NCBI RefSeq assembly: GCF_000620645.1
Contig: NZ_JIAV01000001.1
Location: 124,001-188,000, forward strand
Source: Nocardioides sp. URHA0032
GTDB lineage: Bacteria; Actinomycetota; Actinomycetes; Propionibacteriales; Nocardioidaceae
Length of the DNA: 64,000 bases
Direction of reading: 5' to 3'
Every line of letters starts with the position of its first letter. The first letter of the stretch is position 1. Below are positions 28,207 through 36,694 of this stretch, one piece after another. The notes beneath the pieces are model-generated. The model worked only from the letters and a program-made list of their open reading frames with translations, did not search any database and was not told the origin of the DNA. Made by a program: the position numbers and the translations under genes.

Positions 28207-29823
28207 TTGAGACACGCACGCACTACTCGTGGATGGCGGCCCTGGCTCGCCGTCTTCGCACTAGCAACGGCGACCAGCGCCATGGTCGTCACCCCCACCG
28301 CCGGGGCGCACGCGGCCGGCGGCTCCGGGCCGCCGCAGTGGCCGATGTTCGGGCAGAATCTCAACAACACGGCGAACGCGCCCGCCACCAAGATCGGCAC
28401 CGGCAACGTGGGCGCCCTCAAACCGAAGTGGGCCTTCACAACGGGCGGTGACATCTCGGCACGCGCCGCGGTCGTCGACGGCGTCGCCTACTTCCCCGAC
28501 TGGTCCGGCCACCTCTACGCGATCAAGTCGAGCTCCGGGAAGCTCGTGTGGTCGAAGACCATCCTGGCCGATTACCTGTCCGACGCGTTCTCGCCGGCAC
28601 CGGCCAAGGTCGTCTCGCGCACGAGCCCGGCTCTCGACACAGCCACGAACACGCTCTACGTCGGTACGCAGAAGGGCGCCTATCTGCTCGCGATCAACGC
28701 GACCACCGGCGCGCTGAAGTGGCGGACGCAGCTCGACTCGCACCCGCTCGCCATCGACACCGCCTCCCCGGCCGTGTTCAACGGCGTCGTCTACGTAGGC
28801 GTGGCATCTCTCGAAGAGGGGGCAGCCGTCGACTCGACCTATCCCTGCTGCTCCTTCCGCGGCAGCGTGATGGCGGTGAACGCCACGACCGGTGCGGTGC
28901 TGTGGAAGACCTACACCGTGCCCACCGGTTACAACGGCGGTGCCGTGTGGGGCAGCACGATCGTTCCCGACCCGGCGCGGGGCTTCGTCTACGCCACGAC
29001 CGGCAACAACTACTTCACCCCGACCGACCCGGACTACACATCCTGCATCGACGCAGGTCGGACGCAGGAGCAGTGCAACTCGCCCGATGACCACGTCGAC
29101 TCCGTCATGGCGTTGCGGATCGCCGACGGCACGATCGCGTGGAGCGACCGGTTCGCGACCTCCGACGACTGGACCGTCGCGTGCTTCTTCAGCGGAACGA
29201 ACTGCCCGGTGAACTCTGGGCCCGACTTCGACTTCGGCTCCGGGGTGCAGCTGTTCACCGCCCAGACCGCGACCGGCCCGAAAACGCTGATCGGAGCCGG
29301 CCAGAAGAGCGGCGTGTACACCGCCATCGACCCGAGCACCGGAACGGTCGTCTGGGCCACCCAGGTCGGTCCCGGCTCCTCCCTCGGTGGGATGGAGTGG
29401 GGCTCGGCCACTGACGGCAAGCGGATCTACGTCCAGATCGCCAACTTCTACGGGATCCCGGACCAGGTCGGCAATGGCACCACGACCCAAGGTGGGGAGT
29501 GGGCGGCCCTCGACGCGGCCACCGGCAGAATCATCTGGAAGGTCGCCGACCCGAACGGCGCCGTCGACCTCGGCCCGATGACCGTGGCCAACGGCGTGGT
29601 GTACGCGGCGTCGATGGCTGGCGGAGCGACGAACAAGACGATGTTCGGCCTCGACGCTGCAACCGGCAAGACCCTCTGGAGCTACGCCGCAGGGTCTTCG
29701 GTCAACGCCGGAGCATCCATCGCCAACGACACCGTGTTCTGGGGCTCGGGATACTCGAACCTGGGGATTCCCGGCTTCACCGGCAACAACAAGCTGTACG
29801 CCTTCAGCATCGGCGGACAGTAG
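28207..29823 (+). CDS. Secreted PQQ-binding-like beta-propeller protein (polyvinyl-alcohol dehydrogenase type)
   Basis: A 538-residue exported protein. A signal peptide (basic n-region, then WLAVFALATATSAMVV, cleavage after GAHA near residue 36) precedes an eight-bladed quinoprotein propeller. Repeating blades contain 'GTVVWATQVG', 'ATGRIIWKVADPNG', 'GKTLWSYAAGSS' and 'LYAIKSSSGKLVWSK'. Tyr-Pro-Cys-Cys-Ser at about residue 211 resembles the vicinal disulfide of quinoprotein dehydrogenases; polyvinyl-alcohol dehydrogenase-like members share this form. No cytochrome c domain or CxxCH is present. I took the TTG at 28207 because GGAGA lies 6 nt upstream; the in-frame GTG at 28180 is an alternative. 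Actual PQQ binding and substrate are unproven. Confidence 0.75.
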   Translation: MRHARTTRGWRPWLAVFALATATSAMVVTPTAGAHAAGGSGPPQWPMFGQNLNNTANAPATKIGTGNVGALKPKWAFTTGGDISARAAVVDGVAYFPDWSGHLYAIKSSSGKLVWSKTILADYLSDAFSPAPAKVVSRTSPALDTATNTLYVGTQKGAYLLAINATTGALKWRTQLDSHPLAIDTASPAVFNGVVYVGVASLEEGAAVDSTYPCCSFRGSVMAVNATTGAVLWKTYTVPTGYNGGAVWGSTIVPDPARGFVYATTGNNYFTPTDPDYTSCIDAGRTQEQCNSPDDHVDSVMALRIADGTIAWSDRFATSDDWTVACFFSGTNCPVNSGPDFDFGSGVQLFTAQTATGPKTLIGAGQKSGVYTAIDPSTGTVVWATQVGPGSSLGGMEWGSATDGKRIYVQIANFYGIPDQVGNGTTTQGGEWAALDAATGRIIWKVADPNGAVDLGPMTVANGVVYAASMAGGATNKTMFGLDAATGKTLWSYAAGSSVNAGASIANDTVFWGSGYSNLGIPGFTGNNKLYAFSIGGQ

Positions 29824-30142
29824 GAGTCGACGTTCGGCCGGGCGCGCTCGGGCGCCCCGGCCGGCGTCGACCCACCGCCCACGACCGACCCAGACCAACG
29901 GCCGGCCGAGATCGACCTAGCCCAACCCCGCCCGCGTCCCGACGAGGTCGCTGTCTCGCGTCGCCGCCAGGACGATGCCCCGCCGGTCCCACGCGGGTCC
30001 TCCTGGCGCCTCTTGAGAAGCCAGACAATCCCGGAGGTCCACGAGACCACCACGCCGCCCACCGCGATGCCGAACCCGAGAAACGCTCCCAGGACGAAGA
30101 CCGCCGGGACGGCTGGGCTCGTGGGGTAGCTGGCCGCCCTGA
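29824..30142. other. 319-bp stretch with terminator and an orphan hydrophobic reading frame
   Basis: After the hairpin at 29835-29863 no clear gene is seen. On the minus strand, directly after the Ig-like gene but in another frame, 30020-30115 would encode a strongly hydrophobic segment (AVPAVFVLGAFLGFGIAVGG followed by VVVSWTSGIVWLLKRR), like a membrane anchor with a positive stop. It lacks a usable start codon, so it is either a lost anchor of the Ig-like protein or chance. Confidence 0.4.
29835..29863. terminator. 11-bp hairpin after PQQ-propeller gene
   Basis: CGGCCGGGCGC pairs with GCGCCCCGGCCG (one bulged C), 11 bp after the stop codon. Confidence 0.6.
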
Positions 30143-31492
30143 TCAGGGACGGAGGTTGAGGTGGAGGTGGCCGTAGCCGGCGAACCCTCGGGGGTGGCCG
30201 ATCTGCGCGTACCACCGCAGGTAGGTCCACTCGACCTGCACATGTCGGACGCTGTGAGCCGCGACCCCAACGGTGCGCTGGGCGCCCGCGATCTCGGGGT
30301 CGTCGATCCGGACACGGACGCTGTCGCCGTTCCGGTTAGCGATCCGCAGGTCGCCGCCGTGGGCTGTGACCCCCACCGGCCTGGCGCGGCGCAGGTGGAC
30401 GGTGACGGTGCCGGGGGCGAGGCGCGCAACGTTGCAGGCGTAGTAGGTGATGCTGAAGGTCCCGTTGCTGTCCTGATCCGTCGAGACCTGGAAGCCGGTG
30501 TTCGACAGCTGGGTGAAGGCGGAGACAGCGCGGCCGCTCGAGTCGATGCGGCAGACATCGAGGTGCTGCCCCTGTGGGTCGAAGTCGTTCGCGAGGACAT
30601 GCACCCGGGCCTGGGCGCCGGCCCACCAACTCACCCCGTCGAACTGGGTGACCGGTGGCGCGACCGTGGTCGGGTCGATCCCATCGCCAGTACGGCGTGC
30701 CCCCGGCGCCGCGTTCGAGCGGCGCGGTAGGGCCGCCCTGCCGTCAGCCCGCGTGTTGTCCAGCGCGTCGGCCAGCGGGTCAGCCAGCGCCCCAGCCAGC
30801 GCGGAGTGGACGCGGACGCGACCGACCGCCCTGGTGGGGCGGGGGTTGCCGGATGGTTTCAGGCCGCGCACGGTGCCGTAGCCGGTGTAGACCCCGACCT
30901 CGCCTTCGGCGAAGCCGGCCGCCCAGTCAACCCGGGAGGTGCCTGCCCGGACCAGCCGCGAGCCACCTGAGGCGATCCGCACGATGCCGAGGAAATCGTC
31001 GGCGCTCGGCGGCCCCCACAAGAAGAAGACGCGGTGCTGGTCCGGGTTCGTCACCCGCAGCAGGCGCGGGCGTCGCGGTACCTTCTCGACCGTCGTCACG
31101 CCCACGGGCTGCACGTCCAGCGTCAGCGTGGCCGGGACGAGGTAGGAGCGATCGCAGACCTGGTAGTCGTAGGTGTAGACACCGGTCGCGCTCGGATCGA
31201 GGCTGACCTCGACCCGGCCGTTGCGCTCGCCGTCCTCGGGCTCGACGTCTAGGCGCCAGTCGGGCTGCGCCTCACCGAACCGGCAGACCTGCAGCTTCTC
31301 GCCATCTGGGTCGGAGTCGTTCGCGAGAAGCTTGACCACGGCCCCGGAGGTGCCGGCCCACAGCGTCACGGTCTCGCCTTGGGTCACCGGCACCTGGTCG
31401 ACCTGATCGGCCGAAGCCGAGGACACTCCGAGCGCGACCCAGCCCACGGTTGCCAGGGCGAGGACGGCGCGGAGAGGACGGCGGCGGTGCAT
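30143..31492 (-). CDS. Secreted protein with two Ig-like (cadherin-type) domains
   Basis: A 449-residue exported protein I can only place by architecture. A signal peptide (MHRRRPLRAVLALATVGWVA, cleavage after SASA near residue 28) leads to two copies of a ~100-residue beta domain. Copy 1 begins VPVTQGETVTLWAGTSGAVV and contains LLANDSDPDGEKLQVCRF; copy 2 begins after residue 290 and contains VLANDFDPQGQHLDVCRI. The 'ANDxDPxG' element is typical of calcium-binding Ig/cadherin-like bacterial surface domains. Each copy also has a matching Cys pair (VCRF with VCDR; VCRI with ACNV), probably a disulfide. The region between is Ala/Arg-rich. No LPxTG signal is present in frame, but a hydrophobic anchor-like segment lies just downstream in another frame. 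Confidence 0.7.
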   Translation of the reverse strand: MHRRRPLRAVLALATVGWVALGVSSASADQVDQVPVTQGETVTLWAGTSGAVVKLLANDSDPDGEKLQVCRFGEAQPDWRLDVEPEDGERNGRVEVSLDPSATGVYTYDYQVCDRSYLVPATLTLDVQPVGVTTVEKVPRRPRLLRVTNPDQHRVFFLWGPPSADDFLGIVRIASGGSRLVRAGTSRVDWAAGFAEGEVGVYTGYGTVRGLKPSGNPRPTRAVGRVRVHSALAGALADPLADALDNTRADGRAALPRRSNAAPGARRTGDGIDPTTVAPPVTQFDGVSWWAGAQARVHVLANDFDPQGQHLDVCRIDSSGRAVSAFTQLSNTGFQVSTDQDSNGTFSITYYACNVARLAPGTVTVHLRRARPVGVTAHGGDLRIANRNGDSVRVRIDDPEIAGAQRTVGVAAHSVRHVQVEWTYLRWYAQIGHPRGFAGYGHLHLNLRP

Positions 31493-31763
31493 GCGGCACA
31501 CCGTAGGCGACGGCATCGTCGCTCGGACCGATTCCGGGCAACACACGATCGCCGGCCTTGGACGCACCGAGACCAACTCGACGGCGACCACGTCGAGGGC
31601 AAGACGTGGGTCCATGCCGTGGCATCAGCGCTCAGCGCCTTGGAACTCGTCTCGACAGCGTCCGGATCTGGCCGCATTCCACGCGGGTCGCGGCGCTGGG
31701 GTTTGTCAGGCAGGACCGCGCCCATCGGCCGGTCTGTGGTGGAGGGTTGTCGGACCGGTCGGT

Positions 31764-32946
31764 CTACGTCCGTCGGTGGTAGCGGGTGTGGTGCTGGGGG
31801 CAGAGCAGCCTGCCGTGATCTACATCGGTGGGTCCGCCTCGGCTGAACGGCGGCTCGTGATGGGTGTGGCACATCTCCGGCGGCCAATCGCAGCCGGGCT
31901 CGGTGCAGCCCTTGTCCCGGAGGGCGATCGCGATCCGCTGGGCCTTGGTGTGGAACCGGCGGGCGCGGCCGAGGTCGAGCACCGCGGAGCTGCCGCTCAG
32001 CACGGCGGGGATGATCCCCGCCTCGCAGGCCAGCCGGCGGGCCACCCCGGGCGAGATCCTCTCCCCGGTGTCCAGCAGCGCCGCCTGCTCGAGCTTCCCG
32101 AGCAGGCTGTCCAGCGTCATCGTGACCACCACGGTCGCGGACACCCCGCCGGTCTGGGGGAGCCGGTGGGCGGGGTAGCGCTCGATCAGCTCGCAGAACG
32201 CCCGCCCCAGCCGTTCCCGGCCCGGCCGGGGCACGGGCACCGGCGCCGGGGGCGGCGGGGCCGTCGGTGGCGGTGCGGTGCTTGGGCGCGGCGATCGCGA
32301 GCAGCATCTTCTTCAGCGCCGCACCGTGGAAGGACGGCACCGTGAACCGGCCGTGGCACTTGCCGTGCCCGTCATCGACCATCGTGAACGTGGTGGCCAG
32401 CAGCGCGTCGGCCTCCTCGCGGGCGAGCTGCTTCGCTTCGTAGGTGTCGGCCAGGTCGGGGGCGACCACGTCCATCAGCCGCTTGCCCAGGATCCGCAGG
32501 GTCGGGGCGGTGTGCTCGCGTCCGGCGGCCACCAGGTGCCGCTCCGCCTTCTCCACCAAGGCCGGGTCGAGGTCGCCGGGGAGCTGGTCCAGCGCGGTGA
32601 CGATCACCCGGGCCTGCTCGACCACCAGGTCACCGGCCGCCAGCGCGTCCCGGACATGGCCGCGGGTCACCAGCGCCTGGCCGAGCTTCACCTGGCCGAG
32701 CACTACGGGCTTGGTCTGCCGGGTCCGGTGCGCCCACGCGTCCACGGTCTCGTCGTCGGCGTGCTCGGCCACCCGGGCCTCGAGCTCGGCGACCTTCGCC
32801 TTGAGCTTGCTGATCTCCACGAGCGTCGCGGTGGTCTCCGCGGCGTCCATGGACCACACCGAGGCGTCCGCGACCGCATCGATCTCGGTGTGGGCGTGGG
32901 CGACGGCCACCGAGACCCGGTGCCTGGGTGTGGCCATCGCTGTCAT
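31764..32946 (-). pseudogene. DUF222/HNH endonuclease (13E12-type), frameshifted
   Basis: The N-terminal DUF222 part (from ATG 32946 down to about 32270) and the C-terminal HNH part (about 32275 to 31764) lie in different frames. Together they make a protein of ~394 residues, a normal length for this actinobacterial family. The first part ends ALKKMLLAIAAPKHRTATDG. In the other frame a Pro-rich linker leads into GRERLGRAFCELIERYPAHR and then the HNH motif: CTEPGCDWPPEMCHTHHEPP, then DHGRLLCPQHHTRYH. One base is gained or lost near 32250-32275, a region of G runs. It may be a real mutation, a programmed shift or an assembly error. Family members are repeated, mobile-like 13E12 elements with a presumed nuclease domain. 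Confidence 0.8.
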
Positions 32947-32982
32947 GGTGCTACTCAAGCACCGAGCACCGACACCGAGAGG

Positions 32983-33013
32983 CCCAGAACCCCTTGTTCC
33001 ACGGGGTTCTGGG
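32983..33013. terminator. Perfect 11-bp hairpin
   Basis: CCCAGAACCCC, loop of 9, GGGGTTCTGGG. It lies between the end of the minus-strand peptidase-like gene (33215) and the start of the DUF222 gene, so it should terminate the 34371-33215 operon. Confidence 0.65.
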
Positions 33014-33214
33014 TAACGAACAGGTCACGATTCCGAGCCGCTTTCCACAGGCCCAGGGATACGGCGGGCCCGCAAGCCGGGGATCGGCGCCGACCACCCG
33101 CCCACCGTTCCGTTTGCTGCCTTTCGGTCGCCACCACCCACTGCCGGGAGGTCGCGGACATCACCCCGCCACCGCCCGGTCGCCACCACTCACGAACCGG
33201 CCCAGCGCGTGCAG

Positions 33215-33763
33215 CTAGTCCGGCAGGACCGCCCACCAGGCCCGGTCCCACCCGGCCAGGCCGATGCGGGACCGGCGGAACTCCTCGCGACCGACGTCCA
33301 TCAGTCGTCCGGCGGCGGGTTCGAAGAACCGCAGCCGGCTGCCCTCCTCACCGAGCGCGAGCACGACGTGGCGCGGCAGCCAGCGGCTGCCGACGTACAC
33401 CGGCACCGGCCGGAGGTCCCGGGTGGCTGCGACGATCGCGTCGTACCCGGCCGCGGGGGAGGTCCGGATCCAGCGCACGTCGCGGTCACCCAGCTGGCGC
33501 GCGACAGCCCACGGCGGCGTGCCGAGCGCACGCGGCCAGGGCAGCTGGAGCCGGCCGTCGTTGACCAGCCCGGTGACGTGCTGGTGCATCATCAGCACCT
33601 CCGCGCGGAACCGGTCCGGGACCGACGGCGCGGAGCCGACGTACTCGCCGTACGCGTGGTCAGTGATCATCCGGGCCACGACCAGGCAGGTCGCACCGCA
33701 GCTCACCCGGTCCGGCTGGGCCAGCCGCTCCCGGAAGACCCGCTCGGGCCAGTCCTCGGTCAC
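33215..33763 (-). CDS. C39-like cysteine peptidase homologue
   Basis: A 182-residue cytoplasmic protein with the papain/C39 arrangement: Gln16 six residues before Cys22 (QPDRVSCGATCLVVARM, oxyanion Gln and nucleophile), His132 in RHVVLALGE, and FFEPAAG at 146-152 where the family usually has an Asp (here Glu148). There is no signal peptide and no transporter domain. GTG 33763 overlaps the stop of the kinase-like gene upstream (GTGA), so the two are made together. It may be a peptidase, an isopeptidase or a toxin/modifier-type enzyme; substrate unknown. The family call rests on motif spacing only. Confidence 0.6.
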   Translation of the reverse strand: MTEDWPERVFRERLAQPDRVSCGATCLVVARMITDHAYGEYVGSAPSVPDRFRAEVLMMHQHVTGLVNDGRLQLPWPRALGTPPWAVARQLGDRDVRWIRTSPAAGYDAIVAATRDLRPVPVYVGSRWLPRHVVLALGEEGSRLRFFEPAAGRLMDVGREEFRRSRIGLAGWDRAWWAVLPD

Positions 33764-34371
33764 GCCTGCGACCCCTGGCCGAGGAGGGCGCGGATCGCGG
33801 CGAACGCCTGGTCCGAACTGACCGGCAGGCAGCCGCGCTCGACGGCGTGCGCCACGACGCGCTGCTGGTCGCGCATCAGGGCCAGGCCGCGCCGGACCAG
33901 CACCAGGGGCGGCTTGCGGTGCTCGCGCAGGTCGCGGGTGAGTCGCCGCCAGAACGTCACCATCGGGTGCTGCCGCACGCAGTACGCCGCCGCGAGCAGG
34001 CCCGCCTCCCGGCAGTGCGACACCACCTCCTGGGCGAAGATGCCCTCGGCCACGAAGAGGTCGTGCCCGCCGAGGTCCAGCGTCTGCCAGCCGCACCGGC
34101 CGTTCTGCGCGATCTCGTAGACCGGCACCTCGGCCCGCCCGGTCCGGCACAGCTCGTCGAGCGCGGCCATCGCGTCCTCGAGCAGCCACGACTCGGGATC
34201 GTCCCAGTCGACGATGCCGGCGTTCGCGCCCTCGGTGATGAGGGGGAGCGTGGGGTCACCGGCGCTCTTGTAGAAGTCGTCGAGCCGCAGCACCGGCAGG
34301 CCGATGCGCTCGGCGAGGCGGGACTTGCCAGCCCCCGAAGGGCCGGCCAGGACGATCACACGTGCGCGCAC
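33760..34371 (-). CDS. Uridine kinase-like P-loop ATPase
   Basis: A 203-residue protein with P-loop VLAGPSGAGKSRLAERIG at residues 7-24, the nucleoside-kinase-type LRLDDFYKS, ANAGIVDWDDPESWLLEDAM, and a VAEGIFAQEVV Walker B-like segment. The C-terminal RLTRDLREHRKPPLVLVRRG is the lid/arginine region. It is annotated as uridine kinase in many actinobacteria, but the real phosphoryl acceptor is unknown. It starts at GTG 34371 and is translationally coupled to the C39-like gene; its start is 7 bp after the half-length aldehyde dehydrogenase gene. Confidence 0.8.
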   Translation of the reverse strand: MRARVIVLAGPSGAGKSRLAERIGLPVLRLDDFYKSAGDPTLPLITEGANAGIVDWDDPESWLLEDAMAALDELCRTGRAEVPVYEIAQNGRCGWQTLDLGGHDLFVAEGIFAQEVVSHCREAGLLAAAYCVRQHPMVTFWRRLTRDLREHRKPPLVLVRRGLALMRDQQRVVAHAVERGCLPVSSDQAFAAIRALLGQGSQA

Positions 34372-34378
34372 CGGCGGG

Positions 34379-35251
34379 TCAGACGCCGATGGGGTGCCAG
34401 ACCGTCTTGGTCTCGAGGAAGGCCGTCATCGGGTCGAGCCCGGGCGCGGCAGCCCAGTCCGGCTCGGCGGCCGGCGCGCGGCGTACCCGCTTCAGGTTGT
34501 CGGCCGCGGCGACCTCGAGCTCGGTCGCGAGTGACGCGTCGCCGGCGATGCCGGTGAGGTCGATCGCGTTCACGTCCATGTGCGCCGCCAGCCACGGTCC
34601 GATCGTCGCTGCCGAGCCGGTCAGGATGTTGACCACGCCGCCCGGGACGTCGGACGTCGCGAGCACCTCGGCGAACGTCACCGCCGGCAACGGCCGCTCG
34701 TACGACGAGACCACGACGGCCGTGTTGCCCGTCACGACCACGGGCGCGACGGCGCTGACCAGGCCGAGCAGGCTCGACTGCTGCGGCGCGAGCACCGCGA
34801 CGACGCCGGTCGGCTCCGGGGTGGACAGGTTGAAGAACGGACCTGCCACCGGGTTCGCGTTGCCGACCACCTGGGTGATCTTGTCCGCCCAGCCGGCGTA
34901 CCAGACCAGCCGGTCGATGGCCTCGTCGAGCGCCTTGTCCGCCCTGGCGGCGGAGAGGCCCTCGGACTGGGTGATCGCCTGCACGAACTGCGGACGGCGG
35001 TCCTCCATGACCTCGGCGACCCGGTAGAGGATCTGCGCCCGGTTGTACGCGGAGCGTGTCGACCAGCCGCCGAACGCCTTGCGGGCGGCGACGACGGCGT
35101 CGCGCGCGTCCTTGCGGGACGCGAGGGCGGCGTTCGCCACGAACTTCCCCTTGCTGTCGGTCACCTCGTAGGAGTGGCCGGACTCGGACCGGGGGAACGC
35201 GCCCCCGATGTAGAGCTTGTAGGTCTTCCGGACGTCGATGCGGGCGCTCAT
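34379..35251 (-). CDS. Half-length aldehyde dehydrogenase-family protein without catalytic Cys
   Basis: A 290-residue protein. It has the ALDH N-terminal region (YKLYIGGAFPRSESGHSYEV, ARKAFGGWSTRSAYNRAQIL) and the coenzyme-binding segment (GVVAVLAPQQSSLLGLVSAV, VPGGVVNILTGSAATIGPWL). It ends before the catalytic domain, with DLTGIAGDASLATELEVAAA and a conserved-looking tail LETKTVWHPIGV. The catalytic Cys motif and Glu motif are absent. ATG 35251 overlaps the stop of the full-length ALDH (ATGA). This deoC-ALDH-ALDH order recurs in actinobacteria (from memory). It may be a structural partner of the active enzyme rather than decay, because the tail is intact and no frameshift is seen. Confidence 0.8.
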   Translation of the reverse strand: MSARIDVRKTYKLYIGGAFPRSESGHSYEVTDSKGKFVANAALASRKDARDAVVAARKAFGGWSTRSAYNRAQILYRVAEVMEDRRPQFVQAITQSEGLSAARADKALDEAIDRLVWYAGWADKITQVVGNANPVAGPFFNLSTPEPTGVVAVLAPQQSSLLGLVSAVAPVVVTGNTAVVVSSYERPLPAVTFAEVLATSDVPGGVVNILTGSAATIGPWLAAHMDVNAIDLTGIAGDASLATELEVAAADNLKRVRRAPAAEPDWAAAPGLDPMTAFLETKTVWHPIGV

Positions 35252-36687
35252 CGCAGGTAGGCCTCCAGACCGTGCCGGCCGCCCTCGCGGCCGTAGCCCG
35301 ACTCCTGGTAGCCGCCGAACGGGCTGGTCGGGTCGAACTTGTTGAACGTGTTGGCCCACACCACGCCGGCGCGCAGCTGGTTCGCCATGTGCAGGATCCG
35401 GGAGCCCTTGTCGGTCCAGACACCGGCGGAGAGGCCGTACGGCGTGTTGTTCGCCTTCTCGACCGCCTCGGACGGCGTGCGGAACGTGAGCACCGACAAC
35501 ACCGGGCCGAAGATCTCCTCGCGCGCGATCCGGTGCGCCTGCGAGACGCCGGTGAACAGCGTCGGCGGGAACCAGAAGCCCTTCGTCGGCAGGTCGCACG
35601 CGACCTCCCAGCGCTCCGCGCCCTCGGCGTCGCCGAGCTCGGACAGCTCGCGGATCCGCTTGAGCTGCTCGCCGGAGTTGATCGCGCCGATGTCGGTGTT
35701 CTTGTCCAGCGGGTCGCCCATGCGGAGCGTCGACATCCGCCGCTTCAGGCGCTCGAGCAGCTCCTCGGAGATGCTCTCCTGCACGAGCAGGCGGGAGCCG
35801 GCGCAGCAGACGTGGCCCTGGTTGAAGAAGATCCCGTTGACGATGCCCTCGACCGCCTGGTCGATGGGGGCGTCGTCGAAGACGATGTTCGCGGCCTTGC
35901 CGCCGAGCTCGAGCGTCACCTTCTTCTCGGTGCCGGCGACGGAGCGGGCGATCGCCTTGCCGACCTCGGTCGAGCCGGTGAACGCGACCTTGTCGATGTC
36001 CGGGTGGCCGACGAGTGCCTGACCGGTGCCGCCGGCGCCCGTGACGATGTTGACCACGCCGGGCGGGAGGTCCGCCTGCTGGCAGATCTCCGCGAACAGC
36101 AGCGCGGTCAGCGGGGTCGTCTCCGCCGGCTTGAGCACCACCGTGTTGCCGCAGGCGAGCGCCGGGGCGATCTTCCAGGCCAGCATCAGCAGCGGGAAGT
36201 TCCACGGGATGATCTGGCCCGCGACGCCGAGCGGCTGCGGGTCGCTGCCGCGACCGGCGTACTCCAGCTTGTCGGCCCAGCCGGCGTAGTAGAAGAAGTG
36301 CGCGGCCACGGTCGGGACGTCGACGTCGCGCGACTCCTTGATCGGCTTGCCGTTGTCGAGCGACTCCAGGACGGCGAGCTCGCGGCTGCGCTCCTGGATG
36401 ATCCGGGCGATCCGGTAGAGGTACTTGGCGCGCTCGCGGCCCGGCATCCGCGACCAGACCTTGTCGTAGGCCCGCCGGGCGGCCTTCACCGCGGCGTCCA
36501 CGTCGGCCTGGTCGGCCTCGGCGACCTCGGCGAGGACCTCCTCGGTGGCCGGGCTGATCGTCTTGAACGGCGTGCCGTGGCCGTCGGTGAACTCGCCGTT
36601 GACGAAGAGGCCGTAGGACGGCTTGATGTCGACGATGCTCCGCGACTCGGGGGCCGGGGCGTACTCGAACGGGTTGGTGTCTGCCAT
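35248..36687 (-). CDS. Aldehyde dehydrogenase (NAD-dependent)
   Basis: A 479-residue ALDH that oxidises an aldehyde to the acid. Motifs: GQIIPWNFPLLMLAWKIAPA, PAETTPLTALLFAEICQQAD, FTGSTEVGKAIAR, KVTLELGGKAANIVFDDAPI (general-base Glu) and FNQGHVCCAGSR, in which Cys294 fits the catalytic position (with His in place of the usual Gln two residues before it). EEIFGPVLSVLTF and SPFGGYQESGYGREGG complete the fold. It begins 7 bp after deoC and is coupled to the half-length paralogue. In this setting acetaldehyde from DeoC is the likely substrate (inference from position). Confidence 0.92.
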   Translation of the reverse strand: MADTNPFEYAPAPESRSIVDIKPSYGLFVNGEFTDGHGTPFKTISPATEEVLAEVAEADQADVDAAVKAARRAYDKVWSRMPGRERAKYLYRIARIIQERSRELAVLESLDNGKPIKESRDVDVPTVAAHFFYYAGWADKLEYAGRGSDPQPLGVAGQIIPWNFPLLMLAWKIAPALACGNTVVLKPAETTPLTALLFAEICQQADLPPGVVNIVTGAGGTGQALVGHPDIDKVAFTGSTEVGKAIARSVAGTEKKVTLELGGKAANIVFDDAPIDQAVEGIVNGIFFNQGHVCCAGSRLLVQESISEELLERLKRRMSTLRMGDPLDKNTDIGAINSGEQLKRIRELSELGDAEGAERWEVACDLPTKGFWFPPTLFTGVSQAHRIAREEIFGPVLSVLTFRTPSEAVEKANNTPYGLSAGVWTDKGSRILHMANQLRAGVVWANTFNKFDPTSPFGGYQESGYGREGGRHGLEAYLR

Positions 36688-36694
36688 CAGGAGA

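Noticed and set aside
30750..30810. Short tandem repeat in the Ig-like gene (GCCAGC-type runs)
   Set aside because: It is a coding Ala/Leu/Asp-rich linker with a few similar codon runs, too short and irregular to call a repeat array.
30143..31615. A longer Ig-like protein starting at 31615
   Set aside because: The signal peptide begins exactly at ATG 31492; the extra upstream residues have no signal or ribosome site.
34379..35251. Half-length ALDH as a truncated pseudogene
   Set aside because: It has a coupled start, an uninterrupted frame and a well-formed conserved-looking tail, which argues for a maintained protein.
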